DNA from: Bordetella genomosp. 2
Lineage (GTDB): Bacteria; Pseudomonadota; Gammaproteobacteria; Burkholderiales; Burkholderiaceae_B
Reading direction: 5' to 3'
Assembly: GCF_002261345.1 (NCBI RefSeq)
Contig: NZ_NEVT01000003.1
Span: 1,421,747 to 1,485,746, forward strand
DNA: 64,000 nt
This document shows positions 55,806 to 63,048 of the stretch, piece by piece; position 1 is the first letter of the stretch; each line of letters opens with the position of its first letter. Made by a program: the position numbers and the translations under genes. Under the pieces are notes generated by a model, which did no database searches, was not told where the DNA came from, and worked only from the letters and a program-made list of their open reading frames with translations.

Positions 55806-56425
55806 GGCCAGCCGTGTTCCAGGATGCGGCGCAGCGTGCCTTCGAGCGTGGCGGCGTCGGCGCGCGGGCCGCCCGGCGCGTCGAGCTTGCCGTCCAGCGC
55901 CAGGTGGGCGAAGCCGTGCACCGTGGACCAGGCGCCCAGCAGCAGCGCGTGCGTCGCGGCATCGAGCGGCTGGCCGGCCGGGAAGGCTGTATAGGCGCGG
56001 ATGGCGTTCTCCAGTTCCGCGAAAGCGGCCTGGCCGGCGGCGAGCAGGCGCGGATCGTCGGTCAGGCGGTCTTTGCGGAACATGAGCTGGAAGCGCGCCG
56101 GGTAGGCCAGCGCGAAGCGCAGGTAGCCCAGGCCCTGCGCACGCAGCCGGGCCGCCGGATCGTCGCCGCCGGCGCGGGCGCCTTCGCGCTGGTAGCGGGT
56201 GAGCGCCTCGAAGCCCAGGATGGCCACTTCCGTCAGCAGGCCGGCGACGCTGCCGAAATGGTGCAGCGGCGCGGCCGGCGAGACATTCACCCGCCGCGCC
56301 GCCTCGCGCAGGGTGAAGCCTTCCAGGCCGCGCTCGGCCAGGATGGCCTCGGTGGCGTCGATCAGCGCGGCGCGCAGCGCGCCGTGGTGATAGGCCGGCG
56401 TGGAGGTGGGTTTCGGTCTGGGCAT
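55802..56425 (-). CDS. TetR-family repressor
   Basis: A 207-residue regulator with an N-terminal helix-turn-helix, FTLREAARRVNVSPAAPLHHFGSVAGLL, which is split here for brevity (LREAARRVNVSPAAPLHHFG). The TetR_C-like C-terminus (WHG-type, LLGAWSTVHGFAHLAL) completes the fold. It is divergent from the ABA4-like gene at 56508. A perfect palindrome in the gap at 56475 suggests repression of that gene and itself. An AraC gene follows, overlapping it. Confidence 0.87.
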   Translation of the reverse strand: MPRPKPTSTPAYHHGALRAALIDATEAILAERGLEGFTLREAARRVNVSPAAPLHHFGSVAGLLTEVAILGFEALTRYQREGARAGGDDPAARLRAQGLGYLRFALAYPARFQLMFRKDRLTDDPRLLAAGQAAFAELENAIRAYTAFPAGQPLDAATHALLLGAWSTVHGFAHLALDGKLDAPGGPRADAATLEGTLRRILEHGWP

Positions 56426-56474
56426 TGGGGGCGGGGGGCGCGATCTTTACATTGTTCAGCGTCAATGCTAACTT

Positions 56475-56493
56475 ATCTAAACGGCGTTTAGAT
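56475..56493. promoter_or_regulatory. TetR operator (perfect palindrome)
   Basis: ATCTAAACG at 56475-56483 and CGTTTAGAT at 56485-56493 are perfect 9-base arms around a single G. It lies 14 bases upstream of the ABA4-like start and 50 bases upstream of the divergent TetR start, so one dimer could repress both. Confidence 0.8.
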
Positions 56494-56507
56494 CGAGGGC
56501 GCAAACC

Positions 56508-57725
56508 ATGTTCGAAACTTTGTTCAGCGCAGGCGGATCCCTCGCGCTGCCGGCCTGGGCGGCATTGGCGGTCTCGCCCTGGCTGGACCGGCTGCGGCCG
56601 GCCGTCTGGCTGGTGACCGGCTGGATCGTTCCAGGCGCGCTGGCGTTGCTGTACCTGGCCCTGATGCTGAGCTATTGGCCGGGCGCGGCGGGCGGCTACG
56701 GTTCGCTGGACGCCGTGCGCGCGCTGTTCGGCCATCCGGGCCTGTTGACGGCCGGCTGGTATCACTACCTGGCCTTCGATCTGTTCGTCGGCACCTGGAT
56801 CGCGCGCGAAGGCATGCGCATCGGCATGCCGCGCGGGTTGCTGGTGCCCTGTTTCGCGCTGACGCTGTGGTTCGGGCCGGCGGGCCTGCTGGCGTTCTTC
56901 GGTTTGCGCGCCATGCCGGCGGCGTGGCGCGGCTGGCGCGAGTTGCTGCGCCGCCAGCGCGCGCTGGCGCTGTTCGGCGCGGTACTGCTGGCCGCCATGC
57001 TGCCGGCGGCGATTGCCGCGATGGTCGATCCGCGCACCCTGGGCGGGGTGGACGTGTGGGCCAAGCCCCTGAAGTTCATGGCGTCCATCGGCTTGTACGC
57101 ATGGACCCTGGCGTGGCTGATCGGCGAGTTGCCGGCCGGGCGGCGCCGCACGCCGCTGCTGCGCGCGACCGTCTGGACCGTGCTGGCCACGGGGCTGTTC
57201 GAGGCCGTCTACATCACCTGGCAGGGGGCGCTGGGGCAGGCCTCGCATTTCAACGCCGATACGCCTTTCCATGCACTGATGTTCAACCTGATGGGCCTGG
57301 CCGCGCTGCTGTTCACCGGCACCGCGCTGCCGGTGGCGCACCAGCTCTGGCGCCACGCCGCCGGCATGGCGCCGGCCTACCGCCTGGGCGCGGTGCTGGG
57401 ACTGCTGCTGACCTTCGTCGCGGGCGCCGGCGTCGGCATTGCGATCAGCCTGCATGGCGGGCCGCTGGTCGGCCCGGCCAGCCCGGGCTTGCCGCTGACC
57501 GGCTGGTCCACCACTGGCGGCGACCTGCGCGTGGCGCACTTCCTCGGCGTACATGCGCAGCAGGCGCTGCCGTGCCTGGGGTGTTGGCTGGCGCGCCGGG
57601 GCGGGCGCGGCGCGCTGGCGGCGATGGCGCTGGGCGCCGCCGCGTACGCCGGCCTGGTGGGGCTGGCGCTGGCGCAGGCCTATGCCGGCGCGCCGCTGCT
57701 CGGCGGGTCGGCAGCGCCAGGCTAA
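56508..57725 (+). CDS. ABA4-like multi-span membrane protein, probable two-part
   Basis: A 405-residue protein with about ten hydrophobic segments. Residues about 1-140 resemble the ABA4-like (DUF4281) family, including LPAWAALAVSPW, GWYHYLAFDLFVGTWIAREG and FGPAGLLAFFGLR. The second half (residues 150-405) adds VWAKPLKFMASIGLYAWTLA and THFNADTPFHALMFN-like segments that I do not assign. A fusion is likely. The enzyme or transport role is unknown; plant ABA4 works in neoxanthin formation, not a guide here. Regulation by the TetR at 55802 is inferred. Confidence 0.72.
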   Translation: MFETLFSAGGSLALPAWAALAVSPWLDRLRPAVWLVTGWIVPGALALLYLALMLSYWPGAAGGYGSLDAVRALFGHPGLLTAGWYHYLAFDLFVGTWIAREGMRIGMPRGLLVPCFALTLWFGPAGLLAFFGLRAMPAAWRGWRELLRRQRALALFGAVLLAAMLPAAIAAMVDPRTLGGVDVWAKPLKFMASIGLYAWTLAWLIGELPAGRRRTPLLRATVWTVLATGLFEAVYITWQGALGQASHFNADTPFHALMFNLMGLAALLFTGTALPVAHQLWRHAAGMAPAYRLGAVLGLLLTFVAGAGVGIAISLHGGPLVGPASPGLPLTGWSTTGGDLRVAHFLGVHAQQALPCLGCWLARRGGRGALAAMALGAAAYAGLVGLALAQAYAGAPLLGGSAAPG

Positions 57726-58681
57726 CCCTGCCCGGCTGCGGCCGTGCCGGGCGCCGGTCCGGGCGTCGCGGCGGCGCGGCGCGGGGTGATCTCCATGATG
57801 AGTTCGACGCGCCGGTTGGCGGCGCGGCCGGCGGCCGTATCGTTGGCGGCGATCGGATGGGTGTCGGCATAGCCGACCGCGCGCAGGCGCGCCGGGTCGA
57901 CGCCGTCGCGGACCAGTGCGCGCAGCACGCTGGTGGCGCGGCTGGCCGACAGCTCCCAGTTCGACGGGAACTGGCGGGTCTGGATCGGCACGGTGTCGCT
58001 ATGGCCTTCGACCGACACCGGGTAGTCCCGGCTGCGGTTGATGACCGTGGCCATGCGCTGGATCACGCCCAGGCCGGACGGGCTGAGGATCGCCTGGCCC
58101 GACGGGAACAGCAGTTCGTTGCTGATGCGGAAGCTGATGGATTTCTCGTTGACGATCACGTCCACGCCGTCGCCCAGGTCATCCAGGCCCAGTTCGGCGA
58201 TCGAGGGCGCCGGCGGCGCCGCGGCGGCCGGCGCATCGGCCGCGGCGGCGTCAGCGGGCGGGGCGGGCGGCTGGGCGGCGAGCGGCGTCTCGCGGGGTTC
58301 CGGCGCCGTAGCCCAGGCGGCCGGAATGACCGGCGCGTCATGTTCGCCCAGGCCGTTGCCGAGCGCGGCGCGCAGCGCCGACGCGGCCGCGCCCGCATCC
58401 AGCGAGCCCACCAATTCCACCGGCGCGGCCGGTGGCTCGGGTTCGCGCTGCATCTTCGCCACGCCCAGCAGCACCACCAGCATGGCCAGCAGCAGGGTGA
58501 TCAAGTCCAGATAGGTCAGCAGCCAGCTGTCCGATTCCGCTTCGACGGTCTCGGGCACATGCCAGCGCGCGAAACGGCCGCCGGCATGCAGGGCCGGCTG
58601 GCCGTCGAGCGCGCCGCCACGCGGACGCGCCTCGCGCCGGTGCTGGCGGCGCAGGGCTTCGACGCGATCGGCCAGGCTCAT
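57722..58681 (-). CDS. MotB-like OmpA-family stator protein
   Basis: A 319-residue protein with a 60-residue cytoplasmic start, a single membrane segment DSWLLTYLDLITLLLAMLVV whose Asp matches the proton- or sodium-binding Asp of MotB, a Pro/Ala-rich linker, and a C-terminal OmpA peptidoglycan-binding domain (VSVEGHSDTVPI, NWELSASRATSVLRAL, NRRVELIME). It is coupled to the MotA-like gene by an ATGA overlap at 58678-58681. No flagellar genes are near, so it may be an alternative stator or a non-flagellar energiser. Confidence 0.85.
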   Translation of the reverse strand: MSLADRVEALRRQHRREARPRGGALDGQPALHAGGRFARWHVPETVEAESDSWLLTYLDLITLLLAMLVVLLGVAKMQREPEPPAAPVELVGSLDAGAAASALRAALGNGLGEHDAPVIPAAWATAPEPRETPLAAQPPAPPADAAAADAPAAAAPPAPSIAELGLDDLGDGVDVIVNEKSISFRISNELLFPSGQAILSPSGLGVIQRMATVINRSRDYPVSVEGHSDTVPIQTRQFPSNWELSASRATSVLRALVRDGVDPARLRAVGYADTHPIAANDTAAGRAANRRVELIMEITPRRAAATPGPAPGTAAAGQG

Positions 58682-59538
58682 GAGCGGGCCGCGGCGGCGC
58701 GCGCCAGCGGCGCGCCGCCCGGCTGGCGGGCCGGCGCCTGGGCGGCCGCGGCGGGGCCGGGGCGGCCGTTGTCGCGCACTTCGTCCTCGATGTGCATCAT
58801 GAACGAGTTCAGCGTCTCGCGCACCACGGCGGGGCCGCGCCGCGCGCACATCATCGCGATGCCCTGCAGCACCATGTTCATCAGCATCAGGCGCTGCTCG
58901 GTGCGGCGCTCGAGCTTGACGGCAATGGGCTTGCAGATCAGGTTGGCCAGCAGGATGCCGTAGAAGGTGGTCATCAGCGCCACGGCGAGCTGCTGGCCGA
59001 TCAGCACCATGTCGCCGCCGCCCAGCACCGTCATCAGGTTGATCAGGCCGACCAGCGTGCCCAGCATGCCGAAGGCCGGCGCGAAACCCGCCATGATGCG
59101 GAACATCTGCGCCTCGGCATGTTCGCGCGCCCGCAGCCGGGCGATGCGCCATTGCAGCAGCTCGACGATCTGGTCTTCAGGCGTGTGGTCGATGACCAGC
59201 TGCACGCCGGTGCGCAGGAACGGGTTCGAGACCTTTTGCAAGGCTTCTTCCACCTTGCGCACGTCGTCGTTCATCCAGAGTTGCGCCAGGGTGGCCAGTT
59301 CGTCGATGTCGTGGCGGAAGTCCAGCTGCTCGCTGCGGAACACCGTGCGCACCAGCGCGAATACGCGCGTGACTTCGCGCAGCGGATAACTGATGAACAG
59401 CGCGGCGCAGGTGCCGCCCAGCACTACCGCCAGGCCGGGCAGGTTGACGTAAAGGGCGGGATCGGTGGCCGACGAGGCCAGGGCGGCCGCCAGCGTCGCC
59501 AGCGCGACCGCGGCGCCGATGAGGGTGGAAGGGTTCAT
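58678..59538 (-). CDS. MotA-like stator protein
   Basis: A 286-residue membrane protein of the MotA/PomA type with four hydrophobic segments. The first is near the start (LIGAAVALATLAAALAS); the large cytoplasmic loop has the KVSNPFLRTGVQLVIDH helix; the last pair starts with MAGFAPAFGMLGTLVGLINL, the conserved proline-containing motif, and YGILLANLICKPIAVKLE. With the downstream MotB-like protein it would form an ion-driven stator. It leads the pair and probably has its promoter in the 212-base gap beyond 59538. Confidence 0.85.
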   Translation of the reverse strand: MNPSTLIGAAVALATLAAALASSATDPALYVNLPGLAVVLGGTCAALFISYPLREVTRVFALVRTVFRSEQLDFRHDIDELATLAQLWMNDDVRKVEEALQKVSNPFLRTGVQLVIDHTPEDQIVELLQWRIARLRAREHAEAQMFRIMAGFAPAFGMLGTLVGLINLMTVLGGGDMVLIGQQLAVALMTTFYGILLANLICKPIAVKLERRTEQRLMLMNMVLQGIAMMCARRGPAVVRETLNSFMMHIEDEVRDNGRPGPAAAAQAPARQPGGAPLARAAAARS

Positions 59539-59702
59539 GTGTGCTGGGCCTTGCGCGTGTCCCGATGCGGGAATGGGCCATTCTAGGCAGCGCGGGCCTC
59601 AGCCAATCGGCGGATAACGGACGAAAAATGGGCGATTTGCGCCGCTGTGCCGGCTGGCGCGCGGCACCCGGGGCGGCGCGGCCGGCGCCCGGGCGCGCCC
59701 TG

Positions 59703-59719
59703 CCGGCCCTGCGGGCCGG
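59703..59719. terminator. GC hairpin downstream of DUF4168 gene
   Basis: CCGGCCC at 59703-59709 pairs with GGGCCGG at 59713-59719 around TGC. It lies 32 bases beyond the end of the minus-strand DUF4168 gene, within an extremely GC-rich stretch that also holds further GGCGCC-type inverted repeats. It could end DUF4168 transcription and insulate the MotA promoter; no T-run. Confidence 0.35.
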
Positions 59720-59750
59720 GGCCGGCGCCGGGCGCCCAGCGGTGATGCGC

Positions 59751-60158
59751 CTAGCGGGGCGCGCCGGCCGGCGCGTTCTGCTTGGCCATGTCGATCACGC
59801 GCTGGCGCAGTTGTGGATCTTGCTCGATGGCCTGGCCGATGCCGTTGAATTCATCCACGGTCAGGCCGTCGGCATGCACCATGCTGACCATTTTCTCGTC
59901 CGCTTCACGATAGACCTTTTCGCGCGCGCTATCGTCCTTGGCGGCTTGCAGCTTGGGGCGGTATTCCTCGGCCACCATGGCGACCTTCTGCGAGGCGCTG
60001 GCGAACTTCTGCAGTTGCGCGTCGGTCGGCTTGATGGCCGGCTGCATCTGGGCCGGCGGCTGGGCCGCGGGCGCGTTCTGCTGCGCCAGGGCGGCGGCGG
60101 GCGAGAGGCTGGCGGCCAGTATGGCGGCGGCGAAAAAAGCATGGGTCGAACGCGGCAT
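59751..60158 (-). CDS. DUF4168 exported protein
   Basis: A 135-residue protein with a signal peptide (RSTHAFFAAAILAASLSPAA, cleavage near ALAQQ), then a Gln/Pro/Ala stretch and a DUF4168 helical domain with QLQKFASASQKVAMVAEEY, ADEKMVSMVHADGLTVDEFN and IAQAIEQDP-like residues. The family is periplasmic and of unknown function. The start at 60158 was chosen over 60197 for the signal peptide. It is monocistronic. Confidence 0.8.
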   Translation of the reverse strand: MPRSTHAFFAAAILAASLSPAAALAQQNAPAAQPPAQMQPAIKPTDAQLQKFASASQKVAMVAEEYRPKLQAAKDDSAREKVYREADEKMVSMVHADGLTVDEFNGIGQAIEQDPQLRQRVIDMAKQNAPAGAPR

Positions 60159-60288
60159 GAAGCCTCCTTGATCGGGTTGATGCGTACGTTCCATCATGAC
60201 AAGACCGGCCCGGGCGGTTCAAGTTTTGCGATGTTTGCGCATGTGTCGGCCGGCTGGGCCGCCGCGTTACGGAGCGTTACGAGGCGGA

Positions 60289-61566
60289 TCAGGAATTCAG
60301 CGTCCGGGCGCGCGCCAGCAGCAATTCGCGTTCGCGGGCATTGCGCGCCATGCCGGCGGCGCGCTGGAATTCCGCGCTGGCTTCCTCGCGACGCCCCAGT
60401 TTCGCCAGGAAGTCGGCGCGCACGCTCGGCAGCAGGTGGTAGTTGGCCAGGATGGGCTCGTTGGCGAGCGCATCGGCCAGGGCCAGGCCGGCCTGCGGCC
60501 CATAGGCCATGCCGACCGCCACGGCGCGGTTCAGCTCGACCACCGGCGACGGCGCCACGCGCGCGAGCGCGTCGTACAGGGCCACGATGCGCGCCCAGTC
60601 GGTGTCTTCGGGGCGCGCGGCGCGCGCATGGCAGGCCGCCAGCGCGCCTTGCAGCGCGTACGGCCCCAGTTCGCCGCCTTGCGCCTCGGCGCGCTGCAGC
60701 GCCGCCAGGCCGCGGCGGATCAGCAGCGGATCCCAGCGGGCGCGGTCCTGGTCCATCAGCAACACCGGCCGGCCGTCGGCGTCCACGCGGGCGGCCAGGC
60801 GCGAGGCCTGGATCTCCATCAGCGCCACCAGGCCGTGCGCTTCGCTTTCGTGCGGCGCCAATTCGGCCAGGATGCGGCCCAGCCGCAGCGCCTCGTCGCA
60901 CAGCGCCGGGCGCATCCAGTCGTCGCCCGCCGTGGCGGCGTAGCCTTCGTTGAAAATCAGGTAGATCACCTCCAGCACCGAGGCCAGCCGCTCGGCCAGC
61001 GCGGCGCCGCGCGGCACTTCGAACGGCACGCGGGCCTCGCGCAGGGTGCGCTTGGCGCGCACGATGCGCTGCGCGATGGTCGATTCCGACACCAGGAAGG
61101 CGCGCGCGATCTCGTCGGTGCGCAAGCCGCCCAGCAGGCGCAGCGTGAGGGCCACGCGCGCTTCGGTGGACAGCACCGGATGACAGGCGGTGAACACCAG
61201 CCGCAACAGGTCGTCGCCGATCTCGTCCTGCCGCGCGGCGTCCAGCGCGTCGACGAAGTCCGGCTCGACGTGGGCCTGCTGCGCGTCCATCTCGCGGCCG
61301 AGCTGCTCGTGCTTGCGCGCGTGCAGCGCATCCTGGCGCAGGCGGTCCAGGGCGCGGTTCTTGGCGGCGGTCATCAGCCAGGCTCCCGGATTGTCGGGAA
61401 TGCCGTCGCCGGGCCAGCGTTCCAGTGCGGTGACCAGCGCGTCCTGCGCCAGTTCCTCGGCCAGGCCGACGTCGCGCACCAGCCGCGCCACGCCGGCGAT
61501 GACCTTGGCCGACTCGATGCGCCAGACCGCCTCGATGGCCCGGTGGACGGCATCGCGCGAGCTCAT
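60289..61566 (-). CDS. ECF42-type RNA polymerase sigma factor
   Basis: A 425-residue sigma-70-family protein, much longer than a typical ECF factor. Residues about 1-180 hold sigma region 2 (VGLAEELAQDALVTALERWP) and region 4 (LRTDEIARAFLVSESTIAQRI). The remaining about 230 residues (LIFNEGYAAT onward, DUF6596/TPR-like) are the regulatory extension of the ECF42 group, which has no anti-sigma factor. Its start overlaps the VOC stop (ATGA), and it ends an operon with two YCII/DGPF proteins, the group's known partners. Confidence 0.87.
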   Translation of the reverse strand: MSSRDAVHRAIEAVWRIESAKVIAGVARLVRDVGLAEELAQDALVTALERWPGDGIPDNPGAWLMTAAKNRALDRLRQDALHARKHEQLGREMDAQQAHVEPDFVDALDAARQDEIGDDLLRLVFTACHPVLSTEARVALTLRLLGGLRTDEIARAFLVSESTIAQRIVRAKRTLREARVPFEVPRGAALAERLASVLEVIYLIFNEGYAATAGDDWMRPALCDEALRLGRILAELAPHESEAHGLVALMEIQASRLAARVDADGRPVLLMDQDRARWDPLLIRRGLAALQRAEAQGGELGPYALQGALAACHARAARPEDTDWARIVALYDALARVAPSPVVELNRAVAVGMAYGPQAGLALADALANEPILANYHLLPSVRADFLAKLGRREEASAEFQRAAGMARNARERELLLARARTLNS

Positions 61567-61973
61567 TGCTGCAGGATCTCGGCGTTGGGGTCCATGTACA
61601 TCAGTTCCCAGATATGGCCGTCCAGGTCTTCGAACGCATGTCCGTACATGAAGCCGTAGTCCTGCGGCTCGCGCGGGGTCGAGCCGCCCGCGGCCACGGC
61701 GCGCGCGACCAGGTCGTCGACCTCGGCGCGGCTTTCGCACGACAGGCACACCAGCACTTCGGTGCTCTGCTTCGGGTCGCACAGCGGCTTGTTGACGAAG
61801 GTCTTGAAATATTCGCGCGTCAGCAGCATGGCGAAGAGGTTTTCCCCCAGCACCAGGCAGGCCGCGTTCTGGTCGGTGAAGCGCGGGTCGAAGTCCAGGC
61901 CCAGTTGCCGGAAGAAGGCCATGGACTTCTGCAGGTCGGTTACGGCGAGATTCACGAAGATCTGTTTGTGCAT
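61563..61973 (-). CDS. VOC (glyoxalase/bleomycin-resistance) family protein
   Basis: A 136-residue protein of the vicinal oxygen chelate fold. It starts HKQIFVNLAVTDLQKSMAFF, and ends YGHAFEDLDGHIWELMYMDP, the two halves that carry metal or ligand residues. The role is unknown. It is third in a YCII-YCII-VOC-sigma operon and overlaps the sigma gene by 4 bases. Confidence 0.87.
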   Translation of the reverse strand: MHKQIFVNLAVTDLQKSMAFFRQLGLDFDPRFTDQNAACLVLGENLFAMLLTREYFKTFVNKPLCDPKQSTEVLVCLSCESRAEVDDLVARAVAAGGSTPREPQDYGFMYGHAFEDLDGHIWELMYMDPNAEILQQ

Positions 61974-62032
61974 GATGATTCTCTCTACTCTCTGGATGGA
62001 AGGGTATGGCGGGAGCGCGGCGGGCCGCGCGG

Positions 62033-62443
62033 TCATTGCAGGTCGAGCGCGCGCAGGCGCGCGGCCGAGGGGCGGCCGGCAGCCAGGTCGTCGACGTCGT
62101 ACAGCGGACGGACTTCGATCTCGGCCGTGACGCCCTGGCCCATGGGGGCGGGAAAGCGCCGCGTCCATTCCAGCGCTTCTTCGCGCGAGCGGGCCTGGAT
62201 CACCGTGTAGCCGGCGATCAATTCGCGGCACTCGGTGAACGGCCCGTCGACAACGGTGCGCTTGCCGTCGGCGTAGCAGATGCGCCAGCCGGCCGAGCTC
62301 GGCTGCAAGCCGGACGCGTCCAGCAGCGCGCCGGCCTTGGCCAGCTCTTCGTGATAGGCGGCCATTTCGGCGAACAGCGCATCGTCGGGCAGAATGCCTG
62401 CCTCTGTATCGGCATTGGCTTTTACGAGAATCATGAATCGCAT
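62033..62443 (-). CDS. YCII/DGPF-domain protein
   Basis: A 136-residue protein with the YCII-related fold (MRFMILVKANADTEAG) and the DGPF signature exactly in TVVDGPFTECRELIAGYTVI. DGPF proteins are strongly associated with ECF42 sigma factors. Their biochemical role is not settled. A candidate ECF42-type promoter lies 51-78 bases upstream of its ATG. It is followed by VOC and sigma genes. Confidence 0.87.
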   Translation of the reverse strand: MRFMILVKANADTEAGILPDDALFAEMAAYHEELAKAGALLDASGLQPSSAGWRICYADGKRTVVDGPFTECRELIAGYTVIQARSREEALEWTRRFPAPMGQGVTAEIEVRPLYDVDDLAAGRPSAARLRALDLQ

Positions 62444-62493
62444 GACGGGTCTCCGGTGGGGAAGGGACGAGCCGCGGGCGGCCGTCATGCACA

Positions 62494-62521
62494 CGACGAT
62501 GCGGCGGCCGGGAATTCGACA
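62494..62521 (-). promoter_or_regulatory. Candidate ECF42 promoter upstream of the DGPF gene
   Basis: On the minus strand, TGTCGA (62521-62516) is followed after 17 bases by CGTCG (62498-62494). As I recall it, ECF42-group promoters have a TGTCGA -35 and a CGTC-like -10 element. The ATG of the DGPF gene is 51 bases further downstream. No equal match was seen upstream of the other YCII gene at 62921. Confidence 0.6.
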
Positions 62522-62567
62522 GAAAATCCCCGGCATCAGGGAAAACCCCTAGGACCAGGCCGGCTCG

Positions 62568-62921
62568 TCAGGCGAAGCAGGGGCCGAGTTCGCGGATTTC
62601 GACCGTGGCCCATTGGGCGGCCGGGCATTCGGCCGCGATGGCCACGGCTTCGTCGCGCGTGGCGCAATCGAGCAGGAAGAAGCCGCCGATCATTTCCTTG
62701 GCTTCGGCATAGGGGCCGTCCAGCAGGCGCTGGCGGCCCTCGCGCACCTGCAGCTTCACGCCTTCGGTTTCCGACTTGAGCGACTGGGCGTCCCGCAGCA
62801 GCCCCCGGCTGCGCAGGCCTTCCGCGTAGTGCAGCATGGCGTCGTAGGCGGCGCGGCCGGCCTCGGGGGTGCGCTGGGCGCGCTGGCCGATGGGTTCGAC
62901 GATGAGCAGCATGTAGGGCAT
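62568..62921 (-). CDS. YCII-related protein (DGPY variant)
   Basis: A 117-residue YCII-family protein, starting MPYMLLIVEPIGQR, with the signature reading RLLDGPYAEAKEMIGGFFLL, a Tyr variant of DGPF. It is the first gene of the YCII-YCII-VOC-sigma group, 124 bases before the next. It may have its own promoter. Its function is unknown. Confidence 0.85.
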   Translation of the reverse strand: MPYMLLIVEPIGQRAQRTPEAGRAAYDAMLHYAEGLRSRGLLRDAQSLKSETEGVKLQVREGRQRLLDGPYAEAKEMIGGFFLLDCATRDEAVAIAAECPAAQWATVEIRELGPCFA

Positions 62922-63048
62922 GGAAACTCCGCGAAGAGGGCGGCGGGCGCCGGAATCGTCCGCCGAGTTTATCCGCCCGGCCCGCGCTTTTGTAAGGCCC
63001 CCGCGCGCCTTTCGGGTGTATCGTCGGGGCAATCATCTGGAGACCACT

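Noticed and set aside
59539..59750. A coding region between the MotA-like and DUF4168 genes
   Set aside because: The longest open frames cross strong GC inverted repeats and lack ribosome-binding sites; it is better read as promoter and terminator sequence.
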